A stretch of DNA of 64,000 bases, taken from Mixophyes australis (Eukaryota > Chordata > Amphibia > Anura > Limnodynastidae). Shown piece by piece: positions 23,681 to 33,639 of this stretch; positions within the stretch are counted from its first letter, which is position 1; each line of letters opens with the position of its first letter. The stretch is from assembly GCA_036250195.1 (NCBI GenBank), contig JAVHZZ010000003.1:61832789-61896788 (forward strand). Direction: 5' to 3'. The notes under the pieces are model-generated. The model worked only from the letters and a program-made list of their open reading frames with translations, had not been told where the DNA came from and searched no databases. The position numbers and the translations under genes are program-made.

Positions 23681-25060
23681 ATGGGTCGTTCTGAAGAGCT
23701 CGGTGACTTCAGGCGTGGTACTGTGATAGGATGCCACCTTTGCAATAAGATGGTTTGTGAAATCTCACACATCCTGGATATTCCAAGGTCAACTGTAAAT
23801 TATATTAGAAAGTGGAAGCGTTTAGAACAACAGCAGCTCAGCCATGAAGCAGAAGACCACATAAAATCACAGAGCGGGGTCAAATACTGCTAAGGCGCAT
23901 GGTGCGTAAAAATCACCAACGCTCTGTTGATTCCATAGTTGAAGAGTTCTAAACTTTCACTGGCATTAATGTAAGCACAAACACTGTGCGGTGGGAGCTT
24001 AATGGAATGAGATTCCATGGCCGAGCAGTTGCATGCAAGCCTCACATCACCAAGACCAATGCCAAACGTTGGATGTAGTGGTGTAAAGCACACCAACAAT
24101 GAACTGTGGAGCAGTGGAAATGTGTTCTGTGGAGTGACGAATCAGGCTTCTCTGTTTGGCAGTCAGATGGGTGAGTCTGGGTTTGGTGGATGCTGGGAGA
24201 ATGTTACCTGCCTGATTGCATTATGCCAACTGTGAAGTTTGGTGGAGGAGACATAATGGTATGGGGCTGTCTTTTAGGGTTTGGGCTAGGCCCCTTATCT
24301 CCTGTGAAGGGCAATCTTAATGCTTTAGCATACCAAGTCATTTTGGACAATGCTATGCTTCCAACTTTGTGGCAAGAGTTTGGGGAAGGTCCTTTTCTAT
24401 TCCAACATGAATGTGCCCCAGTGTTATGATTCCTAGTGCATACACGAAGCAGCAATGGAAGCATAAAGCAAAATGTCTTTATTAAGGCAAATACATAAAC
24501 AAGGATAACTCAATTCCACATAAAAGAACAGGTTCCAAATAGTGACTGTACAGTTAACTGGCAGGAACAGGTAATATAAGTTACTCCAGTCCAGGAGGCA
24601 CAAGACCGTCCAGGAAAGCAGACAGAGTCCAGGGATCAAGCAGAGATCAGGTTAACAGAATCCAAATAGCCAGGCAGAGATCAGGGTCACAAGAATAAGC
24701 AAAGTCCGAAAGTCAAGCCGAAGGTCAGGGCAACAGGCAAACGAGCAGGGTCCAGGAATCAAGCCGAGGGTCACAACAGAAGATCAAGCAGCAATGGAGC
24801 AAACACAGGAAAAGGGGGAAACCAACAGCAGCAAGGAATAAAAGGATGAACTGCACTGAGCACAGCTTGAGGCAGGTATTTGAAGCAGTGCAACAGGTGC
24901 AGTTCTAATTAGGCATCAGGCAAGGAGATTAACTCCTTCAGGCATGTTGAAGAGTTCAGGAACAGAACAGCAGCACCTCTGGTGGTATGAGGTACTGCTT
25001 CTAGATACAAATAATAGGCAGAGTCGTAATACCCAGTGCACAAAGCAAAGAATATGTATT
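23681..25060 (+). pseudogene. Tc1-type transposase relic, interrupted by an LTR
   Basis: The frame opens with MGRSEELGDFRRGTVIG, the typical Tc1 N-terminal helix-turn-helix start, followed by an HTH-like ISHILDIPRSTVNYI. After frame changes come VRWELNGMRFHGR, HQQWTVEQWK and CVLWSDESGF (first catalytic Asp in WSDES), then [12 protein letters not shown]. The second catalytic block reads QHECAPV where DNAPVH is usual, so the catalytic Asp is replaced. The LTR at 24422 interrupts right after this codon block, and the protein resumes at 25032 as PVHKAK before the frame ends. The third catalytic residue region is deleted. The protein is inactive by substitution, frameshift, deletion and insertion. 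Confidence 0.9.
24422..25031 (-). mobile_element. Second solo LTR of the same family, minus orientation, TSD CCCAG
   Basis: Read on the minus strand, it shares blocks with the LTR at 22852: 'accagaggtgctgctgttct', 'gcctaattagaactgcacct' and 'ctgcctcaagctgtgct'. It ends in aggaatcataaca. CCCAG flanks it at 24417-24421 and 25032-25036. One terminal base is mutated (TATTAC instead of TGTTAC). Length is 610 bp against 715 for the other copy. Confidence 0.85.
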
Positions 25061-25443
25061 TGACTACAATGTCATTACAGTCCTTTTTGGTGTAATGGTC
25101 AATCGTCTGAATACTTTTGTCCATATAGTGTAAATAAATGTTGATGATAATGATAGTAATTAATGCAAAAACCATCATCAGTATGAATTGGCACTTACAC
25201 CTCCCCTGTAGCTGGTGCAAATGGTATGACTGAAAAAGCTTGAATGATATGCTGCTGCATTGATTATGTGCATATGCCCCCTCGCTCCCCTATTCTGCCC
25301 ATGAAATCATAGGCTATCAGAAGTGTAATTTGCGTTCGAAGATTAATTGGTTTTACTTTCGTTCACTACATATAGTCCATTACTGGGCAGGCGCAGTGCC
25401 ATTGTACAGAAGATACAGCATATATCGGCATTGATGAATCAGG

Positions 25444-27294
25444 CTCACAGTCACTATGCACATTGGACCATGGATGGAATCTAGTGAATGGTCCCAGTGC
25501 TGTGAGGCAGCATTGCTAACCACTGTGGCACCATGCTGCCATTCATCATATTCAGCAGAACTATAACACTACAACTGTTATACTATATCTTCTTAGCTAT
25601 AAATCTCAGCTGCAGTAAAGCTATAATATTTATATCAATACAGTAGAGTAAAAAATAAAAATCAATACATAATTAAGCTTCTGTAGACCAACTGTAACTT
25701 CCATGGTCAGCTAATATATGGGCAGAGTAGAAGCCATTATTTTATGTACTGGGGATATTTAATATGTCTATGGACACCATTAATAAACACACTAGAAGAC
25801 TGATCAAACATGTACTTTATCTTAACAGGAAATTGTCAGTAATCAGGAAAAAACAATCAACAGCAGCAGCAGGGTGACTAATGGAGTAGAATGCTAAATC
25901 AAGCTCTGATTACATAGACACAATATGAGGGCAGGGTTTCTCTCATACACTAACCAACGCACTATAACATTTTAAGAGTACAACACCAATTGTTGTTACA
26001 CACAAACGCACATTAAAAGATATTGTACCTAAATAATACAACAAAATATACATTATAGTTACTGTTTGTTACATCTTTGTTTTATATTCAGTTATTTAAA
26101 TGTCTGAATTAAGTTGGCTATTTCTTGGCAGGTACTCATGGGTATTCATGAGGGAGTGATGATCCCATGTACTGGCAGGAGCATGCTCACTGAGTTGTCA
26201 AGAAAGCGTCTGACATCATCAAACTTTTTTGAAGGCTGACAACTTTATTATACATTGGCTCAGAATGATCACATGAGGTTAATGTTAGTACAAGCCGACA
26301 GCAACAGCTAATTTAAATAATGCTTAACAGATATTAGAACCTGTGGCAACTTGGCCAGCTGCTGCAGATCTTACTCTCTGGTTTGTATAAACCAAAGAAT
26401 AAGGCAGACATGGGGTAGCCATCTTCTGCGTCACGTGACCTTTGCGGTGTGCTCTCCCTCCTTCCTCTGTGCGGCACTTTGGAAGGTTGAGAAGCCCTCA
26501 AAGAAGACAAGGTTGTCCATCCCTGTACTAGAAAGAAGTGCTAGACAAATAGGGAGTGGCACATTTTTAGAATAAGATGGATTTACATATTAATCACTCT
26601 ACACTGCAATCAGGCTTTTACTCAGACCTTCACTGTCAGATTTTCCAAAACTGTATGACAAGTGCACCTTAAAAAACATGATTTGTGCTGTGGACCTGCA
26701 GTTAGTACTTTTGTAAATTAAATTTACTTTATCATTGATGTAAATAAAACTATGTTACATGAGATGCGTGTCCATACAAAAGATTTAAATGTAACAACCT
26801 TGGCACAATATTGTATAATGACAGGATCAGCACTATAACACGCTGCATGGCGTGGAGTTTCGGCATTTACAGTTTCTGTCGCTGACTACAGTTGATACTG
26901 GTAACCAGTAAAGAAATTTTTTTTCTAAGTAGCTTAAGTAACAATGGTTTTTCATGAAAGAGATTCAAGCAGGCCTGGTGCTAGAATTAGGCAGCTGCCT
27001 AGATTCCTGGGATTTAAGGGATGCCACTGAGTGCCACCCAAATCGGTTCAGTGTGCGCAGGCCCATCCCTACGGTTAAGCAGTTGCATAAAGTGCCAAGA
27101 TATGAAGGGAGCGCCACAGTGTGCACCACGCTGTGTCAAAGGTCAGCAGCATGGGCTTTCAAGTGGAAGCTCTTAGAGAGTGAGGGAAGTCTGCTGCTCC
27201 CTTCCTCTCTGAGCAGGAAGTGCAGAGTGACAAACAGCTGATTGGCAGACACAGCAGGAGAATGCCGACTCTATGACGAGGTAAGTGTATGTGT
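25444..27294. other. Non-coding interval with a SINE head fragment
   Basis: Positions 25492-25542 are a minus-strand SINE head (ggtcccagtgctgtgaggca ... ccactgtggcaccatgctgc). Around 26970-27010 'gctagaattaggcagctgcctag' resembles the ends of hAT-type elements here, but no partner end was found. No gene is recognisable. Confidence 0.5.
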
Positions 27295-27850
27295 GTGACA
27301 TTGGTGTAATGTTCAGGGAGAGGGGTGAGGGTGGTGTTGGTGTAATATATGGGGAGAGGGGTGAGGGTGGTATTGGTGAAATATGTATGGATAGGGGTGA
27401 GGGTGTCACTAGTTAAATGTGCGTATGCGGGTTGGTGGTAGGTGGCATTGGTGTAATGTGCAGGGACATTGGTGGGGTGGTATTGGTGTAATGTGTGTGT
27501 AGGGGGGGGTGGTAGGTGGCATTGGTGTAATGTGCAGGGAGAGTGGTACTAGTGTAATGTGTGTGTAGGGGGGTGGTATTGGTGTAATGTGCAGGGAGAG
27601 TGGTGGAGGTGGCACTAGTGTAATGTGTGTGTAGGGGGGTGGTATTGGTGTAATGTGCAGTAAGAGAGGTGGGGGTGGCATTGGTGTAATGTGAGTGTGT
27701 AGGGGGTTGGTGATAGGCGGTATTGGTGTACTGTGCAGTACAAGAGGAGGGGTGGCATTGTTGTAGTGTGTGGGGAGGGTGGTGAGGGTAGCATTGGTGC
27801 TGTGTGTGAGGACAGGGAAGGAGTGGTGTAGATGCAATGTGTGGGTAGTG
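27295..27850. repeat. GT-rich minisatellite
   Basis: Blocks of the form GGTGGTATTGGTGTAATGTG alternate with GTGTGTAGGGG and GCAGGGAGAG, in 30-35-bp and higher-order (about 65-bp) steps. The long Pro/Thr/His frames on the minus strand are products of this repeat, not genes. Confidence 0.85.
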
Positions 27851-28383
27851 GTTTGGGGTGGATTTTATGTATCGTGTGGGAAGAACATCTGTTGATATTG
27901 AGTGGCATAAGATGGCTTGGACACTAGGTGGCACGTGAGAACATCTGATACAGTAGGAGGCATCTGGTACAGTGGTTTGTATATAAGGGACACATGGAAT
28001 TTTGAAGGGCATATACAAGTACACTGGTGGCATGTCTGATATGGTGATGCCATAATCATCCTCAGGTACTAAAGGATGCCATGAACTCTGCTTGCGCTTA
28101 ATGGGGCATATATATGCACTTGTGCTGAAAAACAATGTTTACTTGTTATATTACTAGAAATATTTAACATTTGTAAACACCCCTCATCCCCCCTGGGAAT
28201 ACTGTGTTTGACCCTGGGCAGCAGTCGAGGCTGAGCAGCGTTCTGCATCAGACATCAGTACATCTGGACTGCAGCCTTGCCAGTCTTCCTCGACATGACA
28301 AAATAATGGAAATAGTCTATTTCTCTGCTTCTTGTCGTGCTCTCGTAGTTACCATGTATAGTCTTTATAGAGGGCTGGTGTAT
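27851..28383. other. Unassigned non-coding interval
   Basis: No gene or repeat boundary is recognisable between the minisatellite and the SINE. Confidence 0.35.
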
Positions 28384-28733
28384 GCACCAATTATTATAAT
28401 AGTGGTTAGCATTGCTGCCTCACAGTGCTGAAGTCATGTGTGCGATTCCAACAGGGCACAATCTCTGTGTAGTTTGTATGTTCTCCCCGTGTTAGCATGG
28501 GTTTCCCCTGGTTGCTCTGGTATCCTCCTACTGTCCAAAAACATACTAGTAGCTAACTGACTTCTGTCAAAATAGATCTCTGCTTGTGTGGCAGGGAATT
28601 TAAACTGCAAGCTGCAATGTGGCAGGGATGGATGTGAATGATTATTTTTGAATACAGAATTGAACACAATTATGTGTACAGTGCTGGTTATATGGTGCTG
28701 CATAAACAATAATAATAATAATAATAATAAAAG
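28384..28733 (+). mobile_element. Diverged tRNA-type SINE with (AAT)n tail
   Basis: It has tRNA-like head words (agtggttagcattgctgcct, cagtgctgaagtcatg) and the same body as the other SINEs (gtttgtatgttctccccgtg, tccaaaaacatacta). The 3' end is ...gtgctgcataaacaataata with an AAT repeat instead of GATGAT. It is older than the copy at 20752. Confidence 0.8.
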
Positions 28734-28939
28734 CATACAGACAGCAAGGATAATGCCACATAGAAATAAAAAAAAAATAGTATTGTACCAGGATATCAGT
28801 TAAAAACATTGTGATAAAAGTCTGCAATATGCTGTATATACAGTTGCGGCTCTCCTGCTGCTGGTATGAAATTGGATTCTTTACCAATACCCTCCAAGTC
28901 TAGTTTCACAACAATCAGAGAACCACATTGTCTACATTA

Positions 28940-29400
28940 CATGTCGCGCATGCGCAGAAACCTAGTCCGACGTCACCTAGTCATTCAGTCCGGGAAAAGA
29001 AAGTAAGAAAGAAAAGAATTCAAGGGACGTGGTAATAGAATGCCAGCACGTTACGTCATCTGCTAGAAATGATTGACATATCCAGACCACGCCCTCCGGG
29101 AAAGGGATGACGGTAGAGTCAGGCCAGGAGCAGTCACATTTTGCTTCCATGAGCAGCGTACGGCCCTGACCCTGCCAGGAGCATAAAAGAAAGAGGTTAG
29201 TGAGCACTCCACACGCGTCACCTAGTCCATTATAGGAAGAAGCTGGATGGGCGTGGTTATCCCAGGGGCGGGGCGAGTCACTAGGCGTGGTTATTGTGTA
29301 CGTTTGCTGGGTGGGTGTGGTCAGTGGATGCGCTTGTCGTGGTGGGCGGGGTTAGGCGGGTTCCGCTGTCTCTAGTCGTTTGAGGTCGGCGCTCCGGGCG
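28940..29400 (+). promoter_or_regulatory. NCK1: TATA-less, CpG/GC-box-rich promoter region, probably NCK1
   Basis: CpG density jumps relative to the rest of the window. A perfect NRF1-type site CGCGCATGCGCA is at 28945-28956. CRE/ATF-like GACGTCA lies at 28969-28975 and TTACGTCA at 29051-29058. Sp1/KLF-type GC boxes ggggcggggc (29265-29274) and gggcgggg (29344-29351) follow, and cgtcacctagtc occurs twice (28971 and about 29218). No TATA box is seen just before the exon. Assignment to NCK1 rests on the known vertebrate order SLC35G2 then NCK1 in the same direction. The sequence alone shows only a promoter-like island. Confidence 0.65.
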
Positions 29401-29467
29401 GTGTACAGCCGGGGACAGGAGCGCTGGTAACCGGTACACCTCGTATACAGACCCGCTCTGCCCTCAG
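29380..29467 (+). other. NCK1: Candidate non-coding first exon (NCK1 5'UTR) with splice donor
   Basis: GC-rich sequence downstream of the GC boxes ends in a near-consensus donor, CTCAG|GTGAGT, at 29467/29468. The start site is not determined, so the exon's left edge is nominal. A noncoding exon followed by a very large first intron fits the mammalian NCK1 layout as I know it. No NCK1 coding exon was found in the remaining 34.5 kb. A novel or non-coding transcript would look the same. Confidence 0.5.
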
Positions 29468-29639
29468 GTGAGTGTGCAGCCCTGCGGCCTGTGGGGCGGC
29501 GGTAAGAGGGGGACAGGGGAGAGGGAGTCCAGGGAACAGTGTGCGAGGCCTGTGGAGCTGACAGGGGAGCAGCACACTCACTGTGACTGGAGGTCTAGGT
29601 GCCAAGCTCAGCCTCATAGGGTGGTAGATTCTGTCCGAT

Positions 29640-29694
<55 letters not shown>

Positions 29695-31365
29695 TACACA
29701 CACACACACCGTGCTCAGTCCAATATCAGAAATGTGTATGTATGTTTTTATGTATATGTGTTAGATAGAAAAAAAAAATATATATATGTATATGTATATG
29801 TATATGTTTTGTTTTTTTTTGTTTTCATAGTAATCTGTCAGTCATTTGTGAGCTAGAAGTGCACCTATAACCGCTCACTGAGAGACTTGCTTACATATAT
29901 ACATGTTAATGGGTGAGGTGATGTGTACCATAAATAGTATTTTAATTTGTAGATTATATGTATGTTTACCATATGTTAAATAAGTGGATCAGTTTGACCC
30001 ACATTGCACCTATTTTTATACACACATGCCTGGCCTTTTGTTCAGTATTGTGTTTATATTGCCACTATAGGGTGTATTGCTCTTAATGTCATTTAATCAT
30101 CCTTCACAGAACAAGCATGTTTACATGTGTACTACATTTAAATGTTTACATATTTCCACAGGCTTAACATATTTTTTGTGATGGTAACAAATTGTCTCTT
30201 TTAATGCTTGCACAGTTGTACTGCCCTTACTGTTTGTAGGTTTACAGTATAGTGCTGTTTCACCTAGAGGCAGGAAACTGTTAAGAATGTGAAATATTTT
30301 TTTATTTTAATCTAAGGCTACATTTTATTTGACTACATTATCCATATGGGCTATCCTCTTTAAGATGAATGTTTCCTATATACCCTGCACCTTTCTAAAG
30401 TAGCTTATTTTTGTATGAGACAGATAAAACTGTTACCACCAATGGCCCTTCACACTTCGAAGTAAGCTGTTAATATTTCCTAAAGTTTGGCTCTCATGCT
30501 CCTTTGCTAATTATATTATACTATGAGCACTCATTGTAACTCAAATTCTAATATTTTTACAGTATACCATATTATAGTCCACTGTAGTTGATAGGGGGTC
30601 TTGGCTAAGCAGGAACTCAAAAGTAAATTTAAAGGAAGTTAAGTGCTATACTTAACCTCTGCATATACTCTTGCTGTACTCCCAGTGACTGCAGTCATAT
30701 ACAAGTTACTTATTGCACTGACATGAAGCACACATTTCACTGGGATGAGTTCGGATATAGCCGATAATGTTTGATGTAGGAGTTACATACTTTGAAAAAA
30801 AACAAAACACAAGCAAACATTACTATTATATTCATAATGGTCTCAGTTGTGTATTTGTCTTGTGGACATCATGCCCCTAAAGGAAATCACATGCATTTGT
30901 AGTGATTCTTGAAGGTTTTTAAGCCACAGGAAAAGCCTATTCCTATTATGAGAATGAAGTAAATCAATTAATTTAAACAAGCAAGATTCATCCTCCACTC
31001 TGGTCAGGTTATCATACAAGACTAGGCAAGTATCTTGGATGTGGATTTAGGAATTGATAGTAGTAATTTAAAAAAAAAACAAATGAACCATACACTTGAA
31101 TTAATCTTCCTTATCTTCCTTGGGTGTTGGTAGGTATACTTTAGTATTGTCTCATGTAGAGTATGTCAAGTCTTGTAGTGTAATAGTTTATCGCACAGTT
31201 CCCTATAATGAACCTATCGAAATGCAATCCTCTCCACTCTTGCTACAAATGGAAATTGCACTTCTTTACTAGTGGTCCTCAATAGAACTGTACTTGGTTT
31301 GTTATATTTGTGACCAGTCAACACTGTAGACAGTCACTAACTGTAAACACTCATGATATAGATAT

Positions 31366-31430
<65 letters not shown>

Positions 31431-33629
31431 CCTGCCTTTTTTAGTAGGAAAAGCTGGAGAAAACAGGCTTATGTGGAGAAGAATGAATAGGTGAAACATG
31501 TCATGCAATACAGTGATAAGAGGAAGTGATGTAGAGAAGGGTGAGTTCCTGAAGGCTCCTTACCCACTTAAATCATGCTTTTACGAGTATTTTTTTGTTA
31601 AAGAATGGAAGGGAGGATCAGTGGAGTACCCTTCCCTGATGGCAAGTAAAAGCACTAGTTGCCACTGCGTGTCAAAAAAAACCCATCATGCATTGTAACC
31701 AAACTAAATGATATATTGTCACATGATATTTTCCTGGGGTCCCCAAATGTCTGCCATAGTCCGTCAGTGCTCCCCTCCCTTTCTGATAGTATGTTTTTGA
31801 TAAACATTCTGACTGTATGGAAAAATCTACCTCAGCAGGAGCAAGTAGAACAGTACTGGATTACGGCAGACATTGGGTGACTTACAATGGAGGGTGGTAA
31901 AACTGGGCACCAGGTATGCAATGTGTTGTCACTGTATAATATATGGATGCAGTTTTGGTTGAATTCACCTTTACATAGCATAGAAAATGAAAGAATGCTT
32001 CGACTGTGATGTTGGCTGCAGCCTTTGGGTTTTCTGATGGTTTGAATGGTCTCATGCTGTGTTTATCTCTAAACTTACAGCTCAGTCTCTTTAAAACGGG
32101 TTGATTTCCCTTTCCCTGTAAACTTCACATTGGAGGGGCATCAATACCTGCTTGGTCTGCTTGAAACAGGTCTGCTGTAAGAGAGCAGGGGGCCGAGGCA
32201 TTGGACCTTCAGAGCCATCGAGGAGCCCGGCAGATCTGTTAAATGGTGCATCCAGGGTAAATATCTTTCATCTGTTTAGGTTTGTGTGTCATTGTCCTTT
32301 TAAGACAAGTAAAAGGCGTGGAAGGAGCAAATTATGAAACATGATTGGATTAATCGCAAAATTGTTATTTACTATGCCTGCATCGCAGCAGCTGCTTTGC
32401 ATATCATCGTTTTAATGAGCAGTACCCATAACAGTGTATGGGCACTGCTCAGTAACACTGTTTACCAAGAGCCGAATTGAAAAAAAAACCCATGTTAATG
32501 TACGCCAACTGAAGCTGGTGTACATTAACATAATTCTAACATTTCACTGAAAACAGCTCTGCTCCTGCACAGCGCATGTGTGAAAGGATCATGGGATCCC
32601 TCCCTGTCACATGCTTGTGTGTCTTCTTTCATTAAGCATCCTGCTTCCCTGTGCACATGCGCGAGTTTTGCGGTCGCGCATGCGCACAAGGATTATTAAG
32701 AAGCCAAATATCATCACTTGAGGACCACAAGAGAAGACTTGCTGTACAGTGAGTGTTATGTTTCTCAGGAACAGATGTTTTTTGAAACGGCTGTTCCTGT
32801 GTTGATGTTTTTTAATTAATATGAGAAATCTTTCAATCTGCATCTATGCGATGAGGAATGAAAAGTTTCATTCATATTTTGCTTTTACACCTTTCATTCT
32901 GGATTTTACAACTAGTGTGTTTAGTGCACAGGGAGTGTGGGAACTTCTTGTAGTATTGGGATTACACAGCTCTAAAGTGTTTTTAAATTGGTTATGGAGA
33001 AGTCAGCTTTTTGTAAATACATCCAGCTACGTGGAATGCTAAAGAATGTTTAGCTTACAAGCTGTCCTTGAGTGTATCCTGGGCTACTTCCGTTATCAAG
33101 TGTCTTGGGAACGTATTTAATCAACTCCTCTGGCTGCCAAGCGTTTTAATGACAGCTCTGGATATTGTGGCATCTTGTGTTTCTTTACGTCTGATTTTGT
33201 TATAATTATGTTAATAATACTGAACAAGAAGACTCATTTAATTGTGTTTAGATTGCTAGTGTCTGTCATAGTAAATGCTAGTCTGAGCTGAAGCTATTTT
33301 TGATCTTGAGTGTTGTTGAGCCTGACATTCTACTAGAGTATTCAGCTTTTTTGGAGCTAAAGGAGGTTTTTGTGTGTGTGTGTGTTAATACTGTAGCCGT
33401 CTGCTTAATGTGAGTAAAGTACTATTATATTAGTTTTATGAACTACCTTCACATTTTAACAGAATATTCTGCTCTGGTTATTTCTTAGCCAACTATAGCC
33501 ATAATTTACTAGTTTTGTAGAACTTTTTAGTAAATCATGTCAAATCTACATAATACATAAATCAAGGATACTGTCCGTTTTATCTAAGATTGTGTGTGTG
33601 TGTGTGTGCAGATCTAAATATATACTAAC
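29468..33629 (+). other. Presumed NCK1 intron 1, first part
   Basis: No coding exon is recognisable. The stretch holds (TA)n tracts at 29641-29688 and 31361-31428, a GC-richer patch at 32160-32260, and the inverted MITE Z copy. The (TG)n tracts at about 33371-33384 and 33593-33608 precede a Tc1 relic. Confidence 0.5.
32345..32835. mobile_element. MITE family Z copy 2 (inverted relative to copy 1)
   Basis: Shared blocks with the reverse complement of 13271-13847 include 'cataacagtgtatgggcact', 'ttatttactat', 'gatcatgggatccctcc', the gcgcatgcgc core (32676-32685) and 'ggctgttcctgtgttgatgt' near the end. Terminal TIRs are not well preserved, so the edges are approximate. Confidence 0.65.
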
Positions 33630-33639
33630 ATAAACTGCC

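Larger units (their letters stand above)
22823..25130 (+). mobile_element. Tc1/mariner transposon inserted at a TA in the LINE tail
   Basis: The left TIR cactatatggacaaaagtat starts at 22825 and the right TIR, reverse-complemented, is cactatatggacaaaagtat ending at 25130. TA flanks both sides (22821-22822 and 25131-25132). Removing the element rejoins the LINE tail as ggcgcta-TA-aataaatg. Two LTR insertions lie inside. Without them the element would be about 970 bp, short for Tc1, so the 3' third of the transposase region is deleted. Confidence 0.9.
21480..25150 (+). mobile_element. 5'-truncated L2/CR1-type LINE, split by a Tc1 element
   Basis: Reverse-transcriptase relics (21529-22500) are followed by a 3'UTR ending aattggctggcgcta at 22820. 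A Tc1 element then interrupts, and the tail resumes at 25131 with taaataaatgttgatgataa. The tail matches the SINE tails in this window. The 5' end and the endonuclease domain are absent. Confidence 0.85.
20524..25443. mobile_element. TIR element family X (copy 2), split by nested insertions
   Basis: The left TIR gggcctgattcattaaggc is at 20524 and the right TIR ttgatgaatcaggct ends at about 25443. Between them, blocks matching copy 1 appear at about 21226-21470 and 25165-25443, separated by foreign insertions: MITE Y (20561-21222) and an L2 LINE (about 21480-25150). The host element was therefore about 600 bp before being invaded. Confidence 0.7.

Noticed and set aside
27409..28135. A 240-codon minus-strand frame and overlapping Pro/Thr/His frames
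   Set aside because: They arise from the GT-rich minisatellite. The repeat structure, not coding constraint, keeps the frames open.
32152..32265. GC-richer patch with a donor-like AGG|GTAAAT as a possible extra 5'UTR exon
   Set aside because: No convincing acceptor upstream and no conserved coding sequence. The evidence is too weak without transcript data.
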